DNA of 12,348 bases, taken from contig JAAYZQ010000500.1 in assembly GCA_012514775.1 (NCBI GenBank), positions 1 to 12,348 on the forward strand, in the 5' to 3' direction. Source of the DNA: Anaerolineaceae bacterium (GTDB lineage: Bacteria > Chloroflexota > Anaerolineae > JAAYZQ01). The notes under the pieces were generated by a model, which searched no databases, had not been told where the DNA came from, and saw only the letters and a list, made by a program, of their open reading frames with translations. This document shows positions 1-6,123 of the stretch, one piece after another. The position numbers and the translations under genes are program-made. Positions within the stretch are counted from its first letter, which is position 1. Each line of letters begins with the position of its first letter.

Positions 1-296
1 CGGCGGCGGGCGACAGCCTCAGCGGTTCGGTCGAGATCACCGGCACGGCGACCTCTCCCGCCTTCGAGTACTACAAGGTCGAATACTCGACGGACGGTGA
101 GAACTGGTACCCCGTGGACGGCGACGACTACAGCCACGAGGAGCAGGTCAGCGGCGCCACCCTCGCCACCTGGGACACGACGCTCTTCCCCAATGGCAGC
201 TACTCTCTGCGCGCCGTGCTCGTGGACAACACGGGCAACTATGTCGCCTCGGAGCCCATCGCGGTGACCGTCAACAACGCGGCTGCCCCTGAATAA
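1..296 (+). CDS. C-terminal end of an exported Ig-like domain protein (partial)
   Basis: The reading frame is open from the left edge (codons in phase with position 3) and ends at TAA 294-296, leaving about 97 residues. They form a beta-sandwich-like pattern: an opening SGSVEITGTA, then FEYYKVEYS, NWYPV, LATWDTT, NGSYSLRAVLVDNTGNYV and a final AVTV strand. This resembles the Ig/FN3-like modules at the C-termini of cell-surface proteins; in Chloroflexota such a module often ends class A penicillin-binding proteins. The family parallel is my recollection and the catalytic part lies outside the window, so the whole-protein function is not known. No membrane segment or sorting signal follows the domain. 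A strong hairpin lies 78 bases after the stop. Confidence 0.7.
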   Translation, partial: AAGDSLSGSVEITGTATSPAFEYYKVEYSTDGENWYPVDGDDYSHEEQVSGATLATWDTTLFPNGSYSLRAVLVDNTGNYVASEPIAVTVNNAAAPE

Positions 297-373
297 GCCA
301 CGAGGTGCCGCGCGCGTCGTGAGAATCTTTGACTGACGCGCTTCCCGGCATAGAGTCAAGTGCTACAAACACC

Positions 374-414
374 GACCCCGGTGTGCCACATCTGGCCACA
401 CCGGGGTCTGCTTT
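374..414 (+). terminator. Hairpin terminator between convergent genes
   Basis: GACCCCGGTGTG (374-385) and CACACCGGGGTC (397-408) form a perfect 12-bp stem around an 11-nt loop, followed by TGCTTTTG. It sits between the stop of the Ig-like protein (296) and the stop of the histidine kinase (463, minus strand), where a shared terminator is expected. The T-run is only four bases. Read on the minus strand the hairpin is followed by GGTGTTTG, so termination of the kinase message is possible but weaker. Confidence 0.75.
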
Positions 415-462
415 TGCCCCTCGTCCCTTCTCACCCTTAACCGGGCGGCCGGCCTCTCAGCC

Positions 463-2952
463 TCAGGCCGGGATGCGTACCCGGATGCACGTGCCCTGCC
501 CTGCCCCGCTCTCGACCTCCAGGGTGCCGCCCAGCTCGGCGACCCGCTCGCGCATGGAGCCCAACCCCATCCGGCCGGGGAACTCGCCCTCGGGGTCAAA
601 GCCGATGCCGTCGTCCTGCACCTCGAGCATCGCCTCGTGGGGGCCGGCCTGGAGCCGAAGGATGACCCGGCTCGCCTCGGCGTGCTTGATGACGTTGTTC
701 AACGCCTCCCGGGCGATGCGATAGAGCGCTTCCTTGGCCTCGAGGGCAACGTCGGGCTCCTCGCCCAGCTCGGTCTCTACCTCCAGCTCGTGACGCGCGC
801 CCAGGGCCGCAGCTTGCCGGGTCAAAGCCACGACCAGGCCGTCCTTTTCCAACGAGTCGGGTCGCAGCTCAAAGATCAAGGCGCGCATCTCGGCCAGGCC
901 CGCCTCGGCCAGCGAAAGCACGTAGCCCATCGGCTCCACGGCCCGGCCCGGGTCCTGTTCCAGCAGTGTTAGGGCAGTGTGCCCGGCCAGGCCGATGCTG
1001 TACAGCACCTGCGAGACCGAATCGTGGAGCTCCCGGGCCAGTCGCTGCCGCTCTTCCAATACCGCCAGTCGCCGTGTCTGGGCAAAGAGGTGCGCGTTCA
1101 CAATGGCGGTCGCCGCCTGGTTGGCGATGGTCTGGGCCAGGGCGGCGTGGTGCGACGTGTAGGCCGCGGGCTGGACGTGATAGAGCAGCAGCCAGCCCTG
1201 AAGCTGCGCGTGGACCGTGAACGGGACCCCCATCCAGGAGCGGACGTGGGCCATCTCTGCGTCGGGATGCGACTCCAGCGCCTGCCGAACGTCGTGGGCC
1301 AGCCGGCCCTCGCCGCGCACGTCGTCCACGATGACGGGCTTGCCGGACTGCATCGCCGCCCAGAGCTCGTTGTTCCTGTCCACAAAGGGTAGCAGAGAGG
1401 CCTCCTCTCCAGAGTTGCTCCCCCGATGGGCCACGTGCTTTAACTCATCGCGTTCCAGGAGCAGGATGCTTGCGGCGGCACAATCCACCACCTGGCGCAA
1501 CTGGTCCAGGATCAGGCCCAGCAGCGGGCGCAGCTCCAGGGTGGAAGCGATGCTGGCCGAGGCATCCAGCAGCGTGGCCAGCTCGCGGGTGCGCTGTTGG
1601 ACCCGCTGTTCCAGCAACTGGTACGCCTGTACCTCCTGGGTGATGTCGCGAATGACCACCAGCGTGTGGGGTTGGCCGCGATACAAGAAGTCGGTGCCGT
1701 CCAACTCGACGTGGAAGGGCGTGCCGTCGCGGCGCAGGCTCACGGCGCGGCCGTGGAACTGCCCATTGGCCCTGACCTGTTCCAGGAACTGGCTGAAGAG
1801 TGGCATCGAGTCGGGATGGATCAACTCCGCAGGCTCGCGAGGGGACGAGTGGGAGAAGGGATAACCATGCATGCGGCTGGCGGCCGGGTTAAAGTCCACC
1901 AGGCGGCCCTCCAGGTCAAAGATGAGCAGGCCGTCGCTGGTGGACTCGAAAACGCTGCGATACTGCTCTTCGCGCTCGGCCAGGGCCGCCTCCGCCCGCC
2001 GGCGCTCGGCAATGTCCTCCTGGAGCTGTTCGTTGATCGTCAAGATCTCGCGCGTCCGCCATTGAACCGCTTCCGTCAGCCACGCCTGCCGGTTCACGGA
2101 GAGGTGGGCGAGCCCGGCACCCAGGAGGACGATGATGAACCCGCCGATCTCGAAAACGAGCAATGCCTGCCTGGTAGCGCTGCCCCATCCTCCCTTCGGA
2201 ACGGCAGCCAGCTCCCACGTTTCCTCTGACAATTGGACCAGGACCAGGACCGGATCCTGGTCGACAATCTCGGGTGGCCCAACAAAGACCTGCCCCTCGC
2301 TGTCGCGCAGGGCAAAGGTCAGGTGTCCCGTGTCTTCGGCGAGCCCCCCGTCCTTGAGCAGGACCGAAACGTCGAGGGCGATGGCAACCAGCCCGGCAAA
2401 GACGTCTTCCTGGTACACGGGCTGCCGGGCGATCAAGCCCAGGCTGCCGTCCATGAGTGCCACGGGCCCCGTGGCGACCGCCTGCCCCGATTCCAGGCAG
2501 CGCAGAGTATCGGCCCGGACCTGCGGGCGTGGATCCTGCAACAGGTCGTACGCCAGCAACCCTTCGTTTTCGGTTCGGGGATAGACATAACGAACGATGC
2601 CGGCGGGGGCCACGGCCAGGTAGCGGATGCCCTGGGCGCCGGCGTACAAGCCCTCGGCGAACGTCTCGAACCGGGCGCCGAGATCCTGAGCCGACGCCTC
2701 CACCTGGACAAAGGCGGACAGCCCTTGCAACCGGGCGATGCGGCGGTTGATGGCCAGCGACAGCGTGTTCCCCCGCAGGGACGTCTCGGCCATGGCTTCG
2801 GCGCGCTCTTCCTTCAGCAAGCGCGCCTCGTACCAGCGCATCGCGTACCACCAGGTGAAAAGCAACACCACGAGGGTGAGCGTCGCGGCGAGGGCGGCTT
2901 TGCCGCTGGGGCTCGTGGCGTAATCCAGGAACCGCTGCCTTGCCCGGTTCAT
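463..2952 (-). CDS. Membrane sensor histidine kinase, CHASE-PAS-GAF-HisKA_3 type (NarL-class)
   Basis: 829 residues. One membrane helix near residues 18-38 and a second near 262-285 flank an extracytoplasmic CHASE-like sensor (about 50-255). A coiled linker follows (295-330), then a PAS domain (about 328-438; YRSVFESTSDGLLIFDLEGR and later DITQEVQ). Next comes a second helix, a GAF domain (about 458-622), and a HisKA_3 domain with phospho-acceptor H643 in RLARELHDSVSQVLYS. The HATPase_c domain has an N-box near 749-758 (ALNNVIKHA), DDGIGF at 780-785 and GRMGLGSMRERV at 793-803. This is the architecture of kinases that phosphorylate NarL/LuxR-type regulators. The ATG at 2952 overlaps the TGA of the upstream regulator (ATGA), and no good SD precedes it, so translation is probably coupled. 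The ligand is unknown. Confidence 0.93.
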   Translation of the reverse strand: MNRARQRFLDYATSPSGKAALAATLTLVVLLFTWWYAMRWYEARLLKEERAEAMAETSLRGNTLSLAINRRIARLQGLSAFVQVEASAQDLGARFETFAEGLYAGAQGIRYLAVAPAGIVRYVYPRTENEGLLAYDLLQDPRPQVRADTLRCLESGQAVATGPVALMDGSLGLIARQPVYQEDVFAGLVAIALDVSVLLKDGGLAEDTGHLTFALRDSEGQVFVGPPEIVDQDPVLVLVQLSEETWELAAVPKGGWGSATRQALLVFEIGGFIIVLLGAGLAHLSVNRQAWLTEAVQWRTREILTINEQLQEDIAERRRAEAALAEREEQYRSVFESTSDGLLIFDLEGRLVDFNPAASRMHGYPFSHSSPREPAELIHPDSMPLFSQFLEQVRANGQFHGRAVSLRRDGTPFHVELDGTDFLYRGQPHTLVVIRDITQEVQAYQLLEQRVQQRTRELATLLDASASIASTLELRPLLGLILDQLRQVVDCAAASILLLERDELKHVAHRGSNSGEEASLLPFVDRNNELWAAMQSGKPVIVDDVRGEGRLAHDVRQALESHPDAEMAHVRSWMGVPFTVHAQLQGWLLLYHVQPAAYTSHHAALAQTIANQAATAIVNAHLFAQTRRLAVLEERQRLARELHDSVSQVLYSIGLAGHTALTLLEQDPGRAVEPMGYVLSLAEAGLAEMRALIFELRPDSLEKDGLVVALTRQAAALGARHELEVETELGEEPDVALEAKEALYRIAREALNNVIKHAEASRVILRLQAGPHEAMLEVQDDGIGFDPEGEFPGRMGLGSMRERVAELGGTLEVESGAGQGTCIRVRIPA

Positions 2953-3599
2953 GTCGCGCGTTTCGACGGGTCGAGGGTCACCAGGCCGGAGCGCACAGCA
3001 TAGAGGGCCGCCTGCGTCCGGCTGGAGACGCCCAGCTTGCTGAGGATGTTGCTGACGTGTGTCCGTACCGTCTTGTCGGCAATGACCAGGGCCTCGGCGA
3101 TCTCCTGGTTCGACTTGCCCAGGGCCAACTGCTGCAACACTTCGGCCTCGCGGCGGGTCAGGGGTTGGGGATCCTTCGGCGGTGGGACCTCCCTGAGCAG
3201 CCGCTCGGCGGCCGAAGGTGAGAGGGACACCTGCCCTGCCGCCGCTTGCTTGATGGCCCGGCACAACTCCTTGGCATCGATGTCCTTGAGCAGGTAGCCG
3301 ATGGCCCCGGCACGCATGGCCCCGTAAACGGCGCTGTCCTCCAGGACGCTGGTCAGGGCAATCACCTCCACGGATGGCATCTCGCGCCGGATGGCCTCGG
3401 TGGCGGCGATGCCATCCATCACCGGCATCAGCAGATCCATGAGGACGACGTCGGGCTCAAGCTCCCGGGCCAGGCGCTGGGCTTCGAGGCCGTTGCTTGC
3501 CTCGCCTACGATCTCCAGCTCGGGGTCCGCAGCCAGGAACATCCCGAGTCCCTTGCGAACTACCTTGTGATCGTCCACGATTAGAATGCGAATGCCCAT
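2949..3599 (-). CDS. NarL/FixJ-type response regulator (receiver + LuxR HTH)
   Basis: 216 residues. The N-terminal receiver has the acidic pair D9-D10 (ILIVDDHKVVRKGL), phospho-acceptor D55 (VVLMDLLMP), T83 and the conserved K105. A short linker leads to a LuxR-type HTH (about 147-205: LTRREAEVLQQLALGKSNQEIA, then TVRTHVSNILSKLGVSSRTQA). It is therefore a transcription factor activated by phosphorylation, and the overlapping kinase gene is the obvious partner. The ATG start is preceded by GGAGG with 8 nt spacing on the minus strand. A 12-bp palindrome lies 24-35 bases upstream of the start, and a further inverted repeat lies in the divergent promoter, so autoregulation is plausible. Confidence 0.95.
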   Translation of the reverse strand: MGIRILIVDDHKVVRKGLGMFLAADPELEIVGEASNGLEAQRLARELEPDVVLMDLLMPVMDGIAATEAIRREMPSVEVIALTSVLEDSAVYGAMRAGAIGYLLKDIDAKELCRAIKQAAAGQVSLSPSAAERLLREVPPPKDPQPLTRREAEVLQQLALGKSNQEIAEALVIADKTVRTHVSNILSKLGVSSRTQAALYAVRSGLVTLDPSKRAT

Positions 3600-3622
3600 C
3601 GCCCTGGCCTCCCTGCCGCAAC

Positions 3623-3634
3623 TGTCCTAGGACA
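3623..3634. repeat. 12-bp perfect palindrome upstream of the response regulator
   Basis: TGTCCTAGGACA is perfectly self-complementary. It lies in the predicted 5' leader of the response regulator/kinase operon. It could be an operator, but it could also be chance. Confidence 0.45.
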
Positions 3635-3669
3635 AATATCCCACACAAGACCGACCCTTTACCCGATGC

Positions 3670-3686
3670 AGGGCACCATCTGCCCT
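3670..3686. promoter_or_regulatory. Inverted repeat at the divergent regulator promoter (possible operator)
   Basis: AGGGCA (3670-3675), 5-nt spacer, TGCCCT (3681-3686): 6-bp perfect arms. It abuts the -10 element at 3687-3694, so it would cover the start site of the minus-strand promoter and the upstream region of the plus-strand one. Size and symmetry suit a dimeric LuxR-type regulator, but no protein can be assigned from sequence. Confidence 0.45.
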
Positions 3687-3714
3687 ATTATAATGGGTAT
3701 GCATGGCTTGGCAA
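3687..3714 (-). promoter_or_regulatory. Predicted sigma70 promoter for the response regulator/kinase operon
   Basis: On the minus strand TTGCCA (3714-3709) and TATAAT (3692-3687) are separated by 16 nt, giving a start near 3680 and a leader of about 80 nt. The -10 lies in ATTATAAT (3687-3694), which is self-complementary, so TATAAT is also readable on the plus strand at 3689-3694 for the divergent receiver gene. No clear -35 is visible for the plus direction. Confidence 0.5.
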
Positions 3715-3755
3715 AATTCGACGATCTGCCTGGCGTCGGTACGGGGATTTGTGTG

Positions 3756-4145
3756 ATGATTCAGGTTCTGCTGGTGGATGAACAGGCCGTTGTGCGGCAG
3801 GGATTGCGGATGCGCCTTGCCCTGGAACCGGATCTCGAGATCGTAGGCGCGGCCAGAAGCAGCGAAGAAGCGCTGGGAATGGCTCGCACCATCACTCCCG
3901 ACATCGTCGTCATGGACATCGACATGCCGGGAGTCGATGGGTTCCAGGCCATCAGGCAGATGCGCGATGCCATGCCGGGTGCCGCGGTGATCGTGCTGAC
4001 GCTGCGCGAGGGCAAGGACGTCCGGGCACAGGCACTGCAAGCCGGCGCGTTGGCGTTTATCGAAAAACAGGGTGGAGCCGAACCCCTGCTGCTCGAGATC
4101 CGCCGGCTGGCCGCCGGCGTGGCGGACGAGGGCCGATCAGGGTAG
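3756..4145 (+). CDS. Stand-alone receiver-domain protein (single-domain response regulator)
   Basis: 129 residues, all receiver: acidic pocket D8-E9 (VLLVDEQAVVRQGL), phospho-acceptor D54 (IVVMDIDMPGVDG), T82 and K104. The sequence style is that of NarL-family receivers, but the protein stops about 20 residues after the last receiver helix with no HTH. I see no leftover LuxR HTH codons between 4146 and 4246. It could be a CheY-like adaptor, a phosphate sink for the neighbouring kinase, or the remnant of a full regulator. I chose ATG 3756 because it opens the receiver at its normal first strand and has GGGG 9 nt upstream. The frame is open back to 3666, but that adds an unrelated leader. It diverges from the two-component pair. 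Confidence 0.85.
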   Translation: MIQVLLVDEQAVVRQGLRMRLALEPDLEIVGAARSSEEALGMARTITPDIVVMDIDMPGVDGFQAIRQMRDAMPGAAVIVLTLREGKDVRAQALQAGALAFIEKQGGAEPLLLEIRRLAAGVADEGRSG

Positions 4146-4183
4146 AGCGGCCGGTCAACGCCGGCCCGACGGGCCGCACGGCG

Positions 4184-4235
4184 GGCCTGGGTCTCCCTCG
4201 ATGCCGTATCATGGATAAGGCGCGGGACCCAGGCC
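4184..4235. terminator. Inverted repeat between convergent genes (possible terminator)
   Basis: GGCCTGGGTC (4184-4193) and GACCCAGGCC (4226-4235) are perfect 10-bp arms. The 32-nt loop contains a smaller hairpin (GCC, G/A mismatch, TATC, ATG, GATA, GGC). It lies between the receiver gene (stop 4145) and the NifX-type gene (stop 4247). There is no T-run on either side, so function as an intrinsic terminator is uncertain. Confidence 0.4.
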
Positions 4236-4246
4236 TCACAGGTCCG

Positions 4247-4903
4247 CTATTGTTCCCCTTCCAATCGATTGAGGCGGTTCAACGTTTCGGCCAGTTGCTC
4301 TTGCAGGCGCTGGACGCTTTCACGGAGCTGCGCCAACTCCTCTTGGTCTTCGGAGGGAGGCACGGGCGCGGGTTGAACCTGGCCTCCTGTGCCCATCCCA
4401 CGGCCCATTCCCGTGCCCTGGCCCATGCCCTGGCCGCGGCCCATCCCCATGCCACGACCCATGCCACGACCACGGCCCATGCCCTGGCCGCGGCCCATGC
4501 CCATCCCGGCACCTGTGCCAGGGGCAGGGACCGTGGCACCGCCAATGCCGGCGTGAGCGTCCACGTTGGCGCCGCCCATGGGCTGCAGCCGGCCGGCCTT
4601 GAAGGCTTCCACCGCCTGGCGCACGGTCCCTTCCGAAACCAGGTAGCCCGGCACGCCGGCTGCCTGCAGGACCCCGAAAGCATTCGGCCCCAGGTTGCCG
4701 CTCAGCACCGCCTGGGCGCCGCGCTCCACGACGAACTGGGCCGCCTGGATGCCGGCCCCCCCACCCAGGTCCATCGCCGGGTTGGCCACTGCCTCGTACT
4801 GCATGCTCTCTGTGTCGACAAAGAGGTAGGCCGGGCACCGGCCAAAGACGGGGCTGGCAGGTGCGTCGAGCGTCTCACCTTGTGCAGAAACTACGATCTT
4901 CAT
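4247..4903 (-). CDS. NifX/NifB-type cofactor-binding domain protein with DUF5320-like Gly/Met/Arg and coiled-coil tail
   Basis: 218 residues. Residues 1-105 match the dinitrogenase iron-molybdenum cofactor domain (NifX/NifB family): MKIVVSAQGETLDAPASPVFGRCPAYLFVD, then GGGAGIQAAQFVVERGAQ-type helix, VLSGNLGPNAFGVLQAAGV. Related small proteins bind Fe/Mo-S clusters or their precursors, often outside nitrogen fixers. A linker leads to a Gly/Met/Arg-rich tract (131-174, built from GMGRG units) and a C-terminal coiled coil (about 184-216). That tail resembles the DUF5320 proteins encoded at 6583 and 6902, so this looks like a natural fusion of the two families. C23 is the only cysteine. Start ATG 4903 has a strong SD (GGAAGGAG, 9 nt away). 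No nif structural genes are visible, so a role in nitrogen fixation is not implied. Confidence 0.88.
   Translation of the reverse strand: MKIVVSAQGETLDAPASPVFGRCPAYLFVDTESMQYEAVANPAMDLGGGAGIQAAQFVVERGAQAVLSGNLGPNAFGVLQAAGVPGYLVSEGTVRQAVEAFKAGRLQPMGGANVDAHAGIGGATVPAPGTGAGMGMGRGQGMGRGRGMGRGMGMGRGQGMGQGTGMGRGMGTGGQVQPAPVPPSEDQEELAQLRESVQRLQEQLAETLNRLNRLEGEQ
4420..4498. repeat. Direct 25-nt repeat inside the Gly/Met/Arg tract
   Basis: An identical 25-base sequence beginning GGCCCATGCCCTGG occurs at 4420-4444 and 4474-4498, exactly 54 bases (18 codons) apart. Each copy encodes part of the GMGRGQGMG unit of the NifX-type protein. Being in phase, copy-number changes would lengthen or shorten the tail without a frameshift. 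Confidence 0.8.
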
Positions 4904-5155
4904 GAATTCGATCTCCTTCCTTGTCTATTACCCATGGCAATCATTGTTGGTCTCCTGGCTCCTCCAGTACATGTGCATGTCCGAAAAACTGGACAGCAAC
5001 TCAAGGGCCCCAGGCGTTGCCATCCGCTGGCGTGTTCGAACACCACGGAAGGCCGGCGACGGCCTCTGGGGGCCTCTGTCAGGCTGCCGGGAGCGCTGCA
5101 AAGAACTTCTCCGGCCCCCAAACTGCATTGGTTCGCAACCTCTATGTGTAACTTG
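4904..5155 (-). promoter_or_regulatory. Long structured 5' leader of the NifX-type gene
   Basis: The minus-strand promoter at 5161-5189 predicts a leader of about 250 nt, long for a bacterial message. It contains several self-complementary stretches: GTGTTCGAACAC (5032-5043, perfect palindrome), GGCC-GTCGCC-GGCC near 5052-5065, and CCAGT...ACTGG around 4965-4993. It also contains AGCCAGGAGACC (minus strand, 4960-4949), which equals the first 12 bases of the B12-box consensus of cobalamin riboswitches. I could not find the other conserved parts of that riboswitch (GGGAA...GGTG core, CCGCnACTGT, closing P1 helix). I therefore call only a possible cis-regulatory leader, not a cobalamin riboswitch. 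I see no convincing protein in this stretch. Confidence 0.35.
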
Positions 5156-5160
5156 CATAT

Positions 5161-5189
5161 AGCATAGCACACCCGCGTCCCTTTGTCAA
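5161..5189 (-). promoter_or_regulatory. Sigma70 promoter for the NifX-type gene
   Basis: On the minus strand TTGACA (5189-5184), 17-nt spacer, TATGCT (5166-5161), with TG one base before the -10 (extended -10, TGCTATGCT). The direct repeat CATATAGC (5156-5163) overlaps the -10. The expected start is near 5154. Confidence 0.78.
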
Positions 5190-5223
5190 GTATTTTAGAC
5201 AAAATGTCAGTTATCTATTGACA
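5182..5223. promoter_or_regulatory. Inverted repeats between the divergent promoters (possible operators)
   Basis: TTTGTC (5182-5187), 10 nt, GACAAA (5198-5203), and TGTCA (5205-5209), 9 nt, TGACA (5219-5223). The first overlaps the minus-strand -35 and the second overlaps the plus-strand -35. A protein bound here would cover both promoters at once. Confidence 0.55.
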
Positions 5224-5246
5224 GATACCATATAGCGTGCTATACT
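5218..5246 (+). promoter_or_regulatory. Sigma70 promoter for the metal-handling operon, overlapped by a palindrome
   Basis: TTGACA (5218-5223), 17-nt spacer, TATACT (5241-5246), preceded by TGC (extended -10). The expected start is near 5253. The palindrome TATAGC-GT-GCTATA (5231-5244) spans the spacer and most of the -10, a classic repressor position. The 8-mer CATATAGC at 5229-5236 also occurs at 5156-5163, 73 bases away. Confidence 0.82.
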
Positions 5247-5276
5247 GGGCGCAAGAACAGGCCGCGAGGGGCTTCC

Positions 5277-5342
5277 ATGCTCGAGGTAGGGAAGGTGGGC
5301 TGGCATTCGCAACGCGCCTTGCGCGACGATTACTGGAGGTGA
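5277..5342 (+). CDS. Possible 21-residue leader ORF upstream of the DUF4213/DUF364 gene
   Basis: ATG 5277 is preceded by GAGGGG with 6 nt spacing, opens 24 nt after the predicted start of transcription, and runs to TGA 5340-5342. It begins MLEVGKVGWHSQ and ends DDYWR. Its last codons overlap the SD (GGAGGT, 5335-5340) of the next gene, whose GTG is 6 nt past the stop, so translating it could expose or block that SD. The peptide matches nothing I recognise and may be chance. Confidence 0.35.
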   Translation: MLEVGKVGWHSQRALRDDYWR

Positions 5343-5348
5343 GATAGG

Positions 5349-6089
5349 GTGACGATCACGGACGACCTTTTGGCAGAGCTGAAAACGGATGCGCCGGTTC
5401 GCCAGGTGGTGGTAGGTGCCTTCTGGACGGCGGTGGTGCTGGAGAGCAACCCGGTCCGCGCCGGGCTGGGGTCCACGTTGCACGGCGAACACCACGACGA
5501 GGGCCCGCCAGTCCGGGAGCCGGGGCGCCTGCGAGAGCGAAGCGGGCGGGAGCTGGCCGAGTTGCTCCGCTCGCCGCAGATCCTGGAGGCCAGCATTGGC
5601 ATGGCGGCGTTGAACGCGCTCCTCGACGTGGACGAATCGAGTTGTGTCGATCTCAACGCCGAGGAGCTCATCGTAGAGCGGGGGACCGGCAAGCGGGTGG
5701 CCATCGTGGGCCACTTTCCCTTCGTAGACCGCGTGCGACAGGTTGCGCGGGAGTCCTGGGTGCTGGAGCTGCGTCCGCGTCCCGGCGACCTGGCCGCCGG
5801 CCAGGCGGTGGACGTCCTGCCCCAGGCGGACGTCGTTGCCTTGACGGGCACCTCGCTCCTCAACCACACGTTTGACGATCTCGTCGCCCTGTGCCGGCCC
5901 GAGGCCTTTGTCGTCCTCCTCGGAGCCAGCGCCCCCCTCTCGCCCGTGCTGCTGGAACGGGGCGTGGACGCCGTATCGGGCACGAAAGTGGTGGACGTGG
6001 CGGCGGCCGTGCGCGCCGTGAGCGAAGGAGCAACCTTTCGCCAGATACCGGGCAAGCGCCTGTTGACCATGGCGCGACGGGATCGGTAG
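5349..6089 (+). CDS. DUF4213/DUF364 putative heavy-metal chelation protein
   Basis: 246 residues, no signal peptide or membrane helix. The N-terminal part (about 1-95) has the DUF4213 pattern: VVVGAFWTAVVLE, then GLGSTLH and LEASIGMAALNALL, an enolase-N-like fold. The C-terminal DUF364 part (about 105-240) is Rossmann-like, with VAIVGHFPFVDRVR (117-130), VVALTGTSLLNHTFDDL (162-178), VVLLGASAPLSPVLLERGVD (188-207) and a final SGTKVVD. The family is annotated as heavy-metal chelating from structure, and its biochemical role is not established. Start GTG 5349 has GGAGGT 8 nt upstream. It is the first main gene after the plus promoter at 5218-5246, and the CGGC gene follows 34 bases later. Confidence 0.88.
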   Translation: MTITDDLLAELKTDAPVRQVVVGAFWTAVVLESNPVRAGLGSTLHGEHHDEGPPVREPGRLRERSGRELAELLRSPQILEASIGMAALNALLDVDESSCVDLNAEELIVERGTGKRVAIVGHFPFVDRVRQVARESWVLELRPRPGDLAAGQAVDVLPQADVVALTGTSLLNHTFDDLVALCRPEAFVVLLGASAPLSPVLLERGVDAVSGTKVVDVAAAVRAVSEGATFRQIPGKRLLTMARRDR

Positions 6090-6123
6090 CCGATTCACAA
6101 CAAGCATTCGAGGAGGAGCTCAC

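Noticed and set aside
2953..3264. Extension of the kinase reading frame to a 933-residue protein
   Set aside because: The extra 104 residues lie antiframe inside the response-regulator gene, are Pro/Arg/Gly-rich with no domain, and the ATG at 2952 fits the membrane-anchored kinase start.
3666..3755. Longer start for the stand-alone receiver
   Set aside because: The added 30 residues match no receiver sequence and would overlap the promoter -10 element.
4420..4498. Repeat pair considered as a CRISPR remnant
   Set aside because: Only two copies, in frame within a coding tract with related low-complexity sequence between them, and no cas gene nearby.
4247..4903. Evidence of a nitrogenase cluster
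   Set aside because: NifX-type domains are widespread outside nitrogen fixers and no nifHDK, nifE/N or nifB radical-SAM gene is in the window.
4904..5160. Full cobalamin riboswitch
   Set aside because: Only the B12-box-like 12-mer is present; the GGGAA...GGTG core, CCGCnACTGT segment and the P1 helix could not be found by eye.
4211..5167. 318-codon plus-strand frame with repeated AHA/HAT units opposite the NifX-type gene
   Set aside because: It is a mirror of the Gly/Met/Arg repeat coding and runs through the leader and promoter; no SD or family match.
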